Origin: Amorphoplanes friuliensis DSM 7358
Lineage (GTDB): Bacteria; Actinomycetota; Actinomycetes; Mycobacteriales; Micromonosporaceae
Direction of reading: 5' to 3'
NCBI RefSeq assembly: GCF_000494755.1
Contig: NC_022657.1
Span: 941,501 to 1,005,500 of the forward strand
Length of the DNA: 64,000 nt
Shown here: positions 8,601 through 16,681 of the stretch, piece after piece
How positions within the stretch are numbered: the stretch's first letter is position 1
Layout: every line of letters starts with the position of its first letter
Notes under the pieces: model-generated
What the model was told of the DNA's origin: nothing
Database searches by the model: none
Seen by the model: the letters and a program-made list of their open reading frames with translations, nothing else
Made by a program: the position numbers and the translations under genes

Positions 8601-9863
8601 ATGACCGCGTTGCGTCAGTACCTTGGCGTGTGGCAGATGCCGGGTGGTCGGGTCCTCCTGATAGTCGGCATTCTGGCCCGCCTCGGCATCGGCATGACCC
8701 CGCTCGCCTTGTTGCTGCTCGTGCAGCGGGCCACCGGCAGTTACGCCGCCGCGGGTCTGGCCGGCGGCATGTACGCCCTGGCCGGTGCCGCGATCAGTCC
8801 CGTGGCAGGTCGGGTCGCTGACCGGATCGGGCCGTCGCCGGTGCTGCTGGCGACCTCGATCCTGCATCCGCTGGCCCTGGGCGGGCTGCTTCTGGTCAGC
8901 CGGGGTGGTGAGGCGGCCCTGACCGGCATCTTCATCGTGTCGGCGCTGGCCGGCGCCACCTATCCGCCGCTGACCGCCGCGATCCGGCGGGCCTGGACCG
9001 ATGCGACCGCGGTCGGGTCCGGGCGGCACGGGCTGCGGCAGGCGGCGATGGCCGCAGAGACGTCGCTCTTCGAGCTGGTTTTTGTGCTCGGCCCGATGCT
9101 GGTCGCGGCGCTGATCGTGATCACCCGTGACCCGGCGTCCGCGCTGGGCTTTGCGGCGGTGGCGACCTTTGCCGGGACGCTGTGGATCGCGCGGCTGCCG
9201 ATCATGCGGAACTGGGTGCGGCACGAGGACGCCGACGCCACCCGTGGGCTCGGTCCGCTCAAGGTCGGCGGGTTCCCCGCTCTGCTCGTCTGTGTCGCCG
9301 CTCTCGGTATCGCGTTCGGCGCGGCCGGGGTGATCGTCCCTGCGTACGCGGGTCAGCACGGCGGCGGTGACGGACTCGGTGGCGTCCTGCTCGGGGTCTG
9401 GGGTGTCGGTAGTGCGATCGGCGGCATCTGGTTCGGCACGAGGCGGCCTGCGATGGCGCTGCCCCGGCAGTTCGCGTGGGGGCTCGGCGCGGTGTCGGCC
9501 AGTTTCCTGGTGCTCGCGTTCATGCCGGGTCCGCTGGCGCTGGGGGTTGCCCTGGCCGTCGGGGGCGCCGCGATCGCTCCGGCGCTGACGATCGAGAACA
9601 ACCTGGTAGGCCGGATCGCACCCGCGGGGATGCTGAACGAGGCGTACACGTGGGTGGTGACCGTGTCGGTTGCCGGCAGCGCGGCCGGTGGTGCGGTGGC
9701 CGGTGCGATCGTCGACCAGCCCGGTGGGTTGCCGTGGGCGTTTGTCTTCGCGGCCGTGGTGCTGATGGTGGCGTCGCTGGTCGCGGCGGTGCCGACGGGT
9801 CCGATGGCCCGGGCCGACGAGCGGGCGGCCGAGCGGCTGCGTGCCGCGATGGCCGCCGCCTGA
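8601..9863 (+). CDS. MFS transporter (first of tandem pair)
   Basis: A 420-residue major facilitator with about twelve hydrophobic segments, probably a drug or metabolite exporter. Shared landmarks with its downstream neighbour are RLGIGMTPLALLLLV, ALAGATYPPLTAAIRR, AAETSLFELV, LLGVWGVGSAIGGIWFGTRRP and ENNLVGRIAP. The ATG at 8601 follows a near-perfect AGGAGGT site eight bases upstream. The substrate cannot be read from sequence. A palindrome at 8563-8576 suggests local repression. It arose by tandem duplication with the gene at 9923. Confidence 0.85.
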   Translation: MTALRQYLGVWQMPGGRVLLIVGILARLGIGMTPLALLLLVQRATGSYAAAGLAGGMYALAGAAISPVAGRVADRIGPSPVLLATSILHPLALGGLLLVSRGGEAALTGIFIVSALAGATYPPLTAAIRRAWTDATAVGSGRHGLRQAAMAAETSLFELVFVLGPMLVAALIVITRDPASALGFAAVATFAGTLWIARLPIMRNWVRHEDADATRGLGPLKVGGFPALLVCVAALGIAFGAAGVIVPAYAGQHGGGDGLGGVLLGVWGVGSAIGGIWFGTRRPAMALPRQFAWGLGAVSASFLVLAFMPGPLALGVALAVGGAAIAPALTIENNLVGRIAPAGMLNEAYTWVVTVSVAGSAAGGAVAGAIVDQPGGLPWAFVFAAVVLMVASLVAAVPTGPMARADERAAERLRAAMAAA

Positions 9864-9922
9864 CGTCCCTCTTTAGCCTGATGAATGCGTTGCTGACCGC
9901 TTAGGTCCGTTACGTTCCTGTC

Positions 9923-11344
9923 GTGTTGGCAGCAGTGCGGTACCTGACGGTCTGGCGAATCCCGTACGCCCCGACGTTGCTCCTCGCCGGGGTGGTCGCC
10001 CGGCTGGGCATCGGGATGACGCCGCTCGCCCTGTTGTTGCTCGTCGAGGAGGCCACCGGCCGGTACGCCGCCGGTGGTCTCGCCGTCGGCTGTTACGCCG
10101 TCGCGGGTGCGATCGCCAACCCGGTCGCGGCGCGGGTGGCCGACCGTGTCGGTGCTGCCCAGGTGCTGCGCGCCACCGCTGCGGCCCACGCCGCCATCCT
10201 GATGCTGCTGGCCCTGGTCGCCACGGCCGGCCTGCCGCTCGTGCTGGTCGTCTCGGCGCTGGCGGGGGCCACCTATCCGCCGTTGACCGGTGCGATCCGC
10301 CGGGTGTGGACCGGGCTGACCGGCCGCGAACCGCACGCCCGCCGGCAGGCGGCGCTGGCTGCGGAGACCTCGTTGTTCGAGCTCGTTTACGTGATCGGCC
10401 CGCTGCTGGTCGCCGCGCTGGCGACGTTCACCGACGGGTACGGGCCGGTGCTCTTTGTCGCCGCCGCGGTCACCTTCGCCGGCGGTCTGCTGGTTTCCCG
10501 CGTGCCCGCGATGCAGGAACGCCACCCGCCCGGCCGCCACTCGATGCGGCGTGTCCCCGGCTTCGGCACGCTGCTGGTCTGCGTGGCGCTGCTCGGTGGT
10601 GCGTTCGGGGCGGTCACCGTGGGCGTGCCCGCCTTCGCGGCCGGCCACGGTGGTGGTGCGGGGCTGGGCGGGCTGCTGCTCGGGGTCTGGGGTGTGGGCA
10701 GCACGATCGGCGGCCTCTGGTTCGGCACGCGCCGGCCGCGGCGGGACCCGTGCGGCCAGTACGCCGTACTGCTGGCGGCAGTCGGGTTCGGTTTTCTCCT
10801 GCTGATCGGGGCGTCCGGTCCGTGGTCGCTGAGCCTCGTCCTGGTCCTCGGCGGCGTCACCATGGCACCCGCGCTGACCGTGGAGAACAACCTGGTCGGC
10901 CGGATCGCCCCGGGCGCCGCGCTGAACGAGGCGTACACCCGGGTCCTGGCCACGGCGATCGTCAGCAGTGCGGCCGGCAGTGCGCTGGCCGGGGTGATCG
11001 TGGACCGGCCGGGCGGGGTGCGCTGGGCGTTCGCCCTGGCCGGTGGGCTCGCGATGGCGGCGGCGCTGGTCGGGGCCCGGCCGGCCGGCGCTCTGGCGCG
11101 CGCCGACCGGCTGCTGACCGCCCGGCAGCGCAGTGCCGCGGACGTGGCCCGGATGTTGCCGTCGCTCCGGCCGCAGTCCGCGAGGTCAGCCGGACTCCGG
11201 CCCGAACGTCAGGTGGTTCGTGATGCGGTACCGGTCGCCGCGGTAGACGGATCGGGCGAACTCGATGACCCGACCGTGGGTGTCGCTCGTCGTGCGTTCG
11301 AAGAGCAGGGCGGGGGAGTAGCGCGGCACCCCCAGCAGCCGTGA
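9923..11344 (+). CDS. MFS transporter (second of tandem pair), tail overlaps gntR
   Basis: A 473-residue paralogue of the preceding gene, with the same landmarks (RLGIGMTPLALLLLV, LAGATYPPLTGAIRR, AAETSLFELVYVIGP, ENNLVGRIAPGAALNEAYTR). The twelve-helix body ends near residue 395. The remaining residues (SARSAGLRPERQVVRDAVP onward) are hydrophilic and are encoded antisense to the last 159 bases of the convergent GntR gene. That tail is probably a run-on caused by lack of a stop codon rather than a domain. The start is a GTG 59 bases after the first MFS gene; I see no clear ribosome site, so the start is less certain. Confidence 0.8.
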   Translation: MLAAVRYLTVWRIPYAPTLLLAGVVARLGIGMTPLALLLLVEEATGRYAAGGLAVGCYAVAGAIANPVAARVADRVGAAQVLRATAAAHAAILMLLALVATAGLPLVLVVSALAGATYPPLTGAIRRVWTGLTGREPHARRQAALAAETSLFELVYVIGPLLVAALATFTDGYGPVLFVAAAVTFAGGLLVSRVPAMQERHPPGRHSMRRVPGFGTLLVCVALLGGAFGAVTVGVPAFAAGHGGGAGLGGLLLGVWGVGSTIGGLWFGTRRPRRDPCGQYAVLLAAVGFGFLLLIGASGPWSLSLVLVLGGVTMAPALTVENNLVGRIAPGAALNEAYTRVLATAIVSSAAGSALAGVIVDRPGGVRWAFALAGGLAMAAALVGARPAGALARADRLLTARQRSAADVARMLPSLRPQSARSAGLRPERQVVRDAVPVAAVDGSGELDDPTVGVARRAFEEQGGGVARHPQQP

Positions 11345-11899
11345 CTCGATCGCGTCGGTGACGGTCGGCTCGGTTGTCTGCACCGCCGTCGCCGGGGTGA
11401 TGCCGTGGCGTTCGCGCAGGTGGCGGTAGAGGGATCCGGCGGCGAAGTCGTCCGCGGTCAGTCCGGGGGCGATGCTGAGCGGCAGCCGGATCTCCTCCAG
11501 GGCGATCGGGGCGGCGTCGACGACCCGCCGCCGCAGCGCCCGGATCACGTCGTCGCCGGGGGAGACCTGCAACCGCATGCTGAGCCGGGCGCCGGCCGAC
11601 ACGACCCCGAACTCCAGCACCTCGCTGTCCCACTCGCCCTCGGCCGGTGGCAGGGCGGCCGCCGCGGGGACCTCCTGGGAGATCTTGCGGTGGTTGGTGA
11701 AGGTGCCGCGACCGTGCCGCCGCACGAGGAGGCCCTCCTGGGCCAACTCCTCGATCGCCGCGCGGATCGTCGGCCGTGACGCGCCGAAGTCGTCGCTGAG
11801 GTCACGCTCCGACGGCAGCGCGTCACCCGGTTCGCACGAGTCGATCAGCTCGCGCAGCTTCTCCCGGACCTCGGCCCGCCGCATCACCACGACGTCCAT
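11186..11899 (-). CDS. GntR family (HutC/UTRA) transcriptional regulator
   Basis: A 237-residue regulator. Residues 5-70 form the winged helix (VREKLRELIDSCEPGDALPSE, then RPTIRAAIEELAQEGLLVRRHGRGTF), the classic GntR pattern; the rest resembles the UTRA ligand-binding domain (ISVAP-type SMRLQV, FERTTSDTHGRVIEFARSVYRGDRYR). It is divergent from the secreted GH16 enzyme, and near-identical ACCACTGG-centred palindromes lie beside its own start and on the GH16 promoter. This suggests autoregulation and control of the hydrolase by a sugar or sugar phosphate (inference). An alternative ATG is at codon 6. Confidence 0.9.
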   Translation of the reverse strand: MDVVVMRRAEVREKLRELIDSCEPGDALPSERDLSDDFGASRPTIRAAIEELAQEGLLVRRHGRGTFTNHRKISQEVPAAAALPPAEGEWDSEVLEFGVVSAGARLSMRLQVSPGDDVIRALRRRVVDAAPIALEEIRLPLSIAPGLTADDFAAGSLYRHLRERHGITPATAVQTTEPTVTDAIESRLLGVPRYSPALLFERTTSDTHGRVIEFARSVYRGDRYRITNHLTFGPESG

Positions 11900-11901
11900 G
11901 T

Positions 11902-11914
11902 TGTCCAGTGGTCA
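11902..11914 (-). promoter_or_regulatory. candidate GntR operator beside gntR start
   Basis: On the minus strand this reads TGACCACTGGACA, an imperfect palindrome two bases upstream of the gntR ATG. It shares the core ACCACTGG with the perfect palindrome at 12011-12023. The position would let the protein block its own translation-initiation region or early elongation. Confidence 0.5.
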
Positions 11915-11977
11915 GCTTCCCGGCAAGGCCTTCGTTTTGCCACACCCTGATTTAAGCAGCACCTCAGGCTCAACCTA

Positions 11978-12006
11978 TTGACGAGGGCAATTGGAAGGAG
12001 TGTTAT
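11978..12006 (+). promoter_or_regulatory. promoter of the GH16 gene
   Basis: A -35 box TTGACG (11978-11983) and a -10 box TGTTAT (12001-12006) are separated by exactly 17 bases. The expected start point is near 12013, about 45 bases ahead of the ATG. Confidence 0.6.
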
Positions 12007-12010
12007 CGGT

Positions 12011-12023
12011 TTACCACTGGTAA
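12011..12023. promoter_or_regulatory. candidate GntR operator on GH16 promoter
   Basis: TTACCA-C-TGGTAA is a perfect inverted repeat with a one-base centre. It begins four bases after the -10 box and covers the predicted transcription start, so a bound protein would block initiation. The divergent GntR regulator is the obvious candidate. Confidence 0.6.
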
Positions 12024-12057
12024 GTCCTTCCCCCCGAGTTCGAGGAGCCCTCCCCCC

Positions 12058-13425
12058 ATGGGCACAAAACGCAGAATCGCCGTGAGCGCCACCGTCGCCG
12101 CCACCGCCGCGGCTCTCGCCGCCGTCGGCATCGCCGCCGCGCCCAGCAGCAGTGCGGCCGCCGCCTGCGGCGTGCTGTTCGACGACTTCAACTACTCATC
12201 GCGTACGGACGCAGCACTGAGCCAGCGGGGCTGGAGCATCCGCGGCAACGCGGGCGGACCCGGCGTGCCCGGCGCGTCGTGGCTGGCCGACAACGTGGCG
12301 TTCCCCACTGTGGACGGTCAGAAGGTCGCCCAGCTGACCGCCCGTACCAACGGCACCGCGGCCGGCACCTCGCACGCGGAGTTCTCGCAGAGCAACCGCC
12401 GCTTCTTCGAGGGCACCTACCTGGCGCGCATCAAGTTCGCGGACGCGCCGGTGAGCGGCCCCGACGGCGACCACGTCAACCAGACCTTCTACACGATCTC
12501 GCCGCTGGCGGCCCCGATGGACCCGACGTACTCGGAGATGGACTTCTCGGAGTACCTGCCCAACGGCGGCTGGGGCGAGGCGGGCCCGATCAACTACCAG
12601 ACCACCTGGTACACCTACGTCGCCGATCCCTGGTACGCGGACAACCAGCACAGCCAGCAGGCCCGCAGCATCAACGGCTGGCACGACGTGATGGCCACCG
12701 TGTCCGCCGGTCACGTGAAGTACTTCATCGACGGTGTGCAGGTCGGTGACCACTCCGGCAAGGTCTACCCGCGGCAGAACATGTCGATCGACTTCAACCA
12801 GTGGTTCATCGACCTCGCCGGGCACAGCAGCGGCACGTCGGTCTACCAGCAGTCGGTCGACTACCTCTACCACGCGAAGAAGCAGGTGCTGACGCCTGCG
12901 CAGGCGAGTGCGACGATCGCGGCGTACCGGTCGGCGGGGACGACCCACACCGACAACGTCGTGTCGACGAACGACTGTGACGGCGGCGGCACGACCCCGC
13001 CCCCGGCGACAACACCGCCGACGACAACACCGCCGGCCACCGGCGGGACGCGGCTGCAGTCCAACTTCAGCGGCCGCTGCATCGACATCCCGGGCGGCGT
13101 GCCCAACTCCGGGTCGCTCCTGCAGATGTACGACTGCAACACCAGCGCCGCGCAGACCTGGAAGTTCGAGGGCGACGGCACGCTGCGGGCGATGGGCAAG
13201 TGCATGGACCCGGCCGGGGGCGCACTCGCCAACGGCACCCGCATCCAGCTGACCGACTGCAACACCAACCCGGTGCAGCGGTTCACCCTGACCGCCGAGC
13301 GGACCCTGAAGAACGTCTCCTCGGGCCGGTGCGTGGACATCAAGGACTGGAACGGCAGCAACGGCGCCGGGCTGCAGCTCTGGGACTGTGCCGCCACGTC
13401 CAACCAGATCTGGGGCAAGGTCTAG
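12058..13425 (+). CDS. secreted GH16-type glycoside hydrolase with CBM13 lectin domain
   Basis: A 455-residue exported enzyme. Residues 1 to about 36 are a signal peptide ending in SSSAAAA. The catalytic domain (about 40-290) has the GH16 signature E160-M-D162-F-S-E165, with E160 as predicted nucleophile and E165 as acid/base. A Thr/Pro linker (about 309-332) leads to a ricin-type beta-trefoil (about 331-455) with three repeats ending QTW, QRF and QIW and paired cysteines, typical of CBM13. The likely substrate is a beta-1,3 or beta-1,3-1,4 glucan or galactan, which I cannot narrow. The start follows GAGGAG. Confidence 0.88.
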   Translation: MGTKRRIAVSATVAATAAALAAVGIAAAPSSSAAAACGVLFDDFNYSSRTDAALSQRGWSIRGNAGGPGVPGASWLADNVAFPTVDGQKVAQLTARTNGTAAGTSHAEFSQSNRRFFEGTYLARIKFADAPVSGPDGDHVNQTFYTISPLAAPMDPTYSEMDFSEYLPNGGWGEAGPINYQTTWYTYVADPWYADNQHSQQARSINGWHDVMATVSAGHVKYFIDGVQVGDHSGKVYPRQNMSIDFNQWFIDLAGHSSGTSVYQQSVDYLYHAKKQVLTPAQASATIAAYRSAGTTHTDNVVSTNDCDGGGTTPPPATTPPTTTPPATGGTRLQSNFSGRCIDIPGGVPNSGSLLQMYDCNTSAAQTWKFEGDGTLRAMGKCMDPAGGALANGTRIQLTDCNTNPVQRFTLTAERTLKNVSSGRCVDIKDWNGSNGAGLQLWDCAATSNQIWGKV

Positions 13426-13435
13426 CTCCACGGAA

Positions 13436-13464
13436 ATGGCCCGCGTCGCTGCGACGCGGGCCAT
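13436..13464. terminator. bidirectional terminator between convergent genes
   Basis: A perfect 13-bp stem ATGGCCCGCGTCG / CGACGCGGGCCAT with a three-base loop lies between the GH16 stop and the stop of the minus-strand M23 gene. It would end transcripts from both sides. Confidence 0.85.
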
Positions 13465-13475
13465 CTCTGTGTCCG

Positions 13476-14810
13476 TCAGGCGGTGCAGCCCGAGGTGGGC
13501 AGGGCGGTGAGCGCCGGCGGAGTGGTGTTGTTGAACGTCGCCAGCAGCAGCTGCTGGGGGCAGCGCAGCTGACCGGCCGGGTACTTCAGCTGGAGGTGCA
13601 GGTGCGGTCCGGTCGAACTGCCCGCGCCGGCAGCGCCCCTCGCGCCGCCGCTCTGGCCCAGCTGCGTGCCGGCGGCCACTCGCGCCCCGTTCGCGGCCGA
13701 ACGCTGCGACGCGTGGCAGTACACGTACACGCCGCCGTCATCGCCGACGAGCTGGACCCCGTACCCGCACTTGGCGTCGTTGAAGTTGGTCACCGAACCG
13801 GAGATGACGGCGTAGAACGGCGTGCCGACCGGCTCGGTGATGTCGACCGCCGGGTAGTCGTGGTGCTTGGCGGTGAGCTTGGCCGCGGTGACGGTGTTGC
13901 GGGGCAGCAGCAGGGCGTACGCCCGGGACGGCGGCACCGAGCCACCGGTCGACGTGGACGTCTTGTAGACGACCCGTCCGAAGTACCGCGCGGTGCCGAA
14001 CGAGAACACGCCGCCGTCCAGCCCGAGCATCCAGTAACCGCCGCCCGGGTGCGAGGCGATGCCGACCATCGGTGCGGCCAGTGACTGCCCGCCCATCGAC
14101 CCGTGGAACGGTGCATCGCCGAAGGAGAACACCCCGCCGTCGGACGCGACCATCCGGTAACCGGCCGTGCTGCGGGAAAGGCCCACCACCGGGGCGTTGA
14201 GCGCCTTTCCGCCCATGCTGCCGTAGAACTGCGCGTTGCCGAAGGCGAAGATGCCGCCGTCGGAGGCGACGAGCCAGTAGCCGGCGCCGTTGGGTGTTGC
14301 GGTCATGCCGACGATCGGCTTGTTGAGCGGCTTTCCGCCCATGCTGCCGTAGAACTGCGCGTCGCCGAAGGCGAAGATGCCGCCGTCGGAGGCGACGAGC
14401 CAGTAGCCGGCGCCGCTCGGTGTGGCCGCCATGCCGACGATCGGCTTGTTCAGCGGCTTCCCGCCCATGCTGCCGTAGAACTGCGCGTCCCCGAAGGAGA
14501 AGATCCCGCCGTCGGTCGCCACCAGCCAGTACCCGCGGCCGGTCTTGGTGACGGCCATGGCGGTCACCGGGGCGTTCAGCGGCTTCCCGCCCATCGACCC
14601 GTGGAACGGCGCGTCGCCGAAGGCGAACACCCCGCCGTCCCGGGCGGCGATCCAGTAGCCGTTCCCGCTCGGGGTGGACGCCAGCGTGACCGGGGCGGCC
14701 GCTGACGAGACATCCGCCGAGGCCGGCTGGGCGACACCGACCACGGTGGACACAACAACCGCGGCAACCGCAACGGAGATCGTCTGCAACAGACGACGTG
14801 GTGATGACAT
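13476..14810 (-). CDS. secreted M23 family metallopeptidase with repeat domain
   Basis: A 444-residue exported protein. A signal peptide covers residues 1 to about 32 (TISVAVAAVVVSTVVG, cleavage near PASA-DV). Six repeats of about 42 residues follow (pattern GYWLVASDGGIFAFGDA then FYGSMGGKPLNKP), probably a beta-propeller or cell-surface binding module. The C-terminal M23 domain has HHDYPAVDI and GPHLHLQL, giving the H, D and HxH zinc residues expected of an active LytM-type peptidoglycan endopeptidase. AGGAAA lies six bases ahead of the ATG. I did not recognise a ydaO-type riboswitch upstream. Confidence 0.9.
   Translation of the reverse strand: MSSPRRLLQTISVAVAAVVVSTVVGVAQPASADVSSAAAPVTLASTPSGNGYWIAARDGGVFAFGDAPFHGSMGGKPLNAPVTAMAVTKTGRGYWLVATDGGIFSFGDAQFYGSMGGKPLNKPIVGMAATPSGAGYWLVASDGGIFAFGDAQFYGSMGGKPLNKPIVGMTATPNGAGYWLVASDGGIFAFGNAQFYGSMGGKALNAPVVGLSRSTAGYRMVASDGGVFSFGDAPFHGSMGGQSLAAPMVGIASHPGGGYWMLGLDGGVFSFGTARYFGRVVYKTSTSTGGSVPPSRAYALLLPRNTVTAAKLTAKHHDYPAVDITEPVGTPFYAVISGSVTNFNDAKCGYGVQLVGDDGGVYVYCHASQRSAANGARVAAGTQLGQSGGARGAAGAGSSTGPHLHLQLKYPAGQLRCPQQLLLATFNNTTPPALTALPTSGCTA
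13988..14680 (-). repeat. in-gene tandem repeat, about six units of ~126 bp
   Basis: This is the DNA encoding the six repeat units of the M23 protein. The central copies (about 14200-14500) are nearly identical at base level, including the recurrent GGCTTTCCGCCCATGCTGCC segment. Such identity implies recent unequal exchange, so unit number may vary between strains and may be collapsed in short-read assemblies. Confidence 0.8.
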
Positions 14811-14998
14811 GGGATTTTCCTAGGCTCGGAGGACTTGGTGCCGACCCAGAAAAACCCATCACAAACGGCTATTCAAGACTTCAACCGACTAATCGGACGT
14901 TCGACCGTCGTCTTGATCCAAGGGCTCCCGCCCCTCGACCCGATCAGCAGGCGTGGCCCCGCGGAGGGCGTACCCCGAAAGAGGTGTGGCGCAGTTCA

Positions 14999-15029
14999 TG
15001 CACTGAGTGCAAGTTGCACCGAGTGCAAC
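14999..15029. promoter_or_regulatory. overlapping palindromes, candidate TetR operator
   Basis: Two tandem palindromes, TGCACT-G-AGTGCA (14999-15011) and GTTGCAC-CGA-GTGCAAC (15013-15029), have centres 16 bases apart. A third, TGCAA-G-TTGCA (15008-15018), bridges them. They lie 19 bases ahead of the tetR start. Repeated TGCAC/GTGCA half-sites are typical of TetR operators bound by two dimers. Confidence 0.65.
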
Positions 15030-15047
15030 CGGCGTACGGTCGGACGT

Positions 15048-15632
15048 GTGATCGCCCCCAGTCCCGTCCGTGAGCGCAAGAAGCGCGAGACCTGGCGTCT
15101 TGTGCACTCCACCGCGCTGCGGCTGATGACCGAGCGCGGTTTCGACGCCGTCTCGATCGACGACATCGTGGCCGCCGCCGGCATCTCGCGGCGGACGTTC
15201 TTCAACTACTTCGCGGACAAGGAGTCGGTGGTCTTCGACCCCGATCCCGACGACGCCGCGCTCTGGGCCGCGCTGCTGGACGAACGCCCGCCGGACGAGC
15301 CGCTCTGGGACTCCCTGCGCGAGCTGCTGATCGGCTACACCACCGCCGCCGCCGAGCGGATGCTGTTGCAGCGCCGCGTCCGGCTGGCGTCGCCCGAGCT
15401 GTCGGGCTGCTCCCGCGAGGTGGCCGACCGCTTCTGGGACGTGGTCCGCGAATGGGCCGCCACCCGCGCCGGCCTCGATGCACTCCGCCTCGACCTCACC
15501 GTCAACGCCGCCCGCACCGTGCTGAACACGGCCTGCCCGCACTGGGACGCCACCTCCGGCATCACCGGACTGCACGCGCACCTCGCCGCCGGCTTCGACT
15601 TCGTCCACCCTGCAGAACGGATCAGCTCATGA
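15048..15632 (+). CDS. TetR family transcriptional regulator
   Basis: A 194-residue repressor-type protein. The helix-turn-helix is clear at residues about 12-58: RERKKRETWRLVHSTALRLM, then IDDIVAAAGISRRTFFNYFADKESVV. The C-terminal ligand domain is divergent. I chose the GTG at 15048 (VIAPSPVRERKKRE), since it places the HTH at the usual distance; the frame is open upstream through the operator, which is unlikely to be coding. It overlaps the LLM gene by ATGA, so it probably controls that oxidoreductase and itself through the palindromes at 14999-15029. Confidence 0.9.
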   Translation: MIAPSPVRERKKRETWRLVHSTALRLMTERGFDAVSIDDIVAAAGISRRTFFNYFADKESVVFDPDPDDAALWAALLDERPPDEPLWDSLRELLIGYTTAAAERMLLQRRVRLASPELSGCSREVADRFWDVVREWAATRAGLDALRLDLTVNAARTVLNTACPHWDATSGITGLHAHLAAGFDFVHPAERISS

Positions 15633-16645
15633 GTCGCGTACCCCTGTCCGTGCTCGACCTCGCCACCGTCCGCGAGGGCCACGACAGCGCCGACGCCCTG
15701 CGCGGCACGACCGAGATCGCGCGGACCGCGGACGACCTCGGTTACTCGCGCTTCTGGGTCGCCGAGCACCACAACATGCCCGCCGTCGCGTCGACGTCGC
15801 CGCCGGTGCTGATCGCGCACCTGGCCGCGAAGACCGACCGGATCAAGCTCGGCTCCGGCGGGGTCATGCTGCCCAACCACATGCCGTTTGTCGTCGCCGA
15901 GCAGTTCGCGCTGCTCGAGGCGCTGCACCCGGGCCGCATCGACCTGGGCATCGGCCGGGCCCCCGGCACCGACCAGGCCACCGCCGCGGCGCTGCGCGGT
16001 GTCTCGCCGCACCTGACCGTCGAGCAGTTCCCCGACCACCTCGGCATGGTGCTGGCGCTGCTCGGTGACGACCGGGTCGCCCCCGAACGCATCAGCCGGC
16101 TGCAGGCGACCCCGGTCCCCGAGACGTTCCCCGAGGTCTGGATGCTCGGCTCCTCCACGTACGGCGCCCAGGTGGCGGCCGCGCTGGGGCTGCCGTTCTG
16201 TTACGCGTACCACTTCGCGATGAGCTCCGATGTGGACACGGCGGCGCAGCTGTACCGGTCCGGATTCAAGCCGTCGCCGCGGTTCCCCGAGCCGCACCTC
16301 ATGGTCAGCGCGTCCGTGATCGCCGCCGACACCCACGAGGAGGCGCAGTTCCTCGCCGGCCCGAGCCGGATCATGGCGCTCAGCCTGCGGACCGGCCGCC
16401 TCGGCCCGATCGTCTCCCCGGAGACGGCGGCGAACTACGAGCTCTCCGACCTCGACCGGAGCGTTCTCGATCAACTTCCCGGCACCCAGTACGCGGGGAC
16501 CGCCGACGAGGTGGTCGCCGACCTCGACGCGCTGGTCGAGCGCACCGGAGCCAGCGAGCTGATCCTGGCCGGCACGACGTACGACCCGGCCAGCCGGCAG
16601 GACTCGCTCGCCCGCATCGCGAAGGCCTGGGGCCTGCCGAATTAG
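15629..16645 (+). CDS. LLM class flavin-dependent oxidoreductase
   Basis: A 338-residue luciferase-like TIM-barrel protein of the MsnO8-type group (from motif style: LSVLDLATVREG at the N-terminus, WVAEHHNMPAVASTSPPVL, LGSGGVMLPNHMPFVVAEQF, GRIDLGIGRAPGTD). Such enzymes use reduced FMN or F420 with oxygen or other substrates; the substrate here is unknown. It is translationally coupled to tetR (ATGA overlap), so expression should respond to that regulator's ligand. Confidence 0.88.
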   Translation: MSRVPLSVLDLATVREGHDSADALRGTTEIARTADDLGYSRFWVAEHHNMPAVASTSPPVLIAHLAAKTDRIKLGSGGVMLPNHMPFVVAEQFALLEALHPGRIDLGIGRAPGTDQATAAALRGVSPHLTVEQFPDHLGMVLALLGDDRVAPERISRLQATPVPETFPEVWMLGSSTYGAQVAAALGLPFCYAYHFAMSSDVDTAAQLYRSGFKPSPRFPEPHLMVSASVIAADTHEEAQFLAGPSRIMALSLRTGRLGPIVSPETAANYELSDLDRSVLDQLPGTQYAGTADEVVADLDALVERTGASELILAGTTYDPASRQDSLARIAKAWGLPN

Positions 16646-16681
16646 AGTGCGCCGCGCCTGCATCCGGCCCAGGATGAGGGC

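Noticed and set aside
12196..13464. Minus-strand frame opposite the GH16 gene
   Set aside because: Shadow frame. The plus-strand product has a signal peptide, catalytic motif and lectin domain.
13988..14680. Repeat array considered as a CRISPR-like or satellite array
   Set aside because: The ~126-bp units are in frame and encode a regular protein repeat in the M23 protein, with no spacers or cas genes.
14811..14998. Possible ydaO (cyclic di-AMP) riboswitch ahead of the M23 gene
   Set aside because: M23 genes in actinobacteria often have one, but I could not find its conserved core on the minus strand here.
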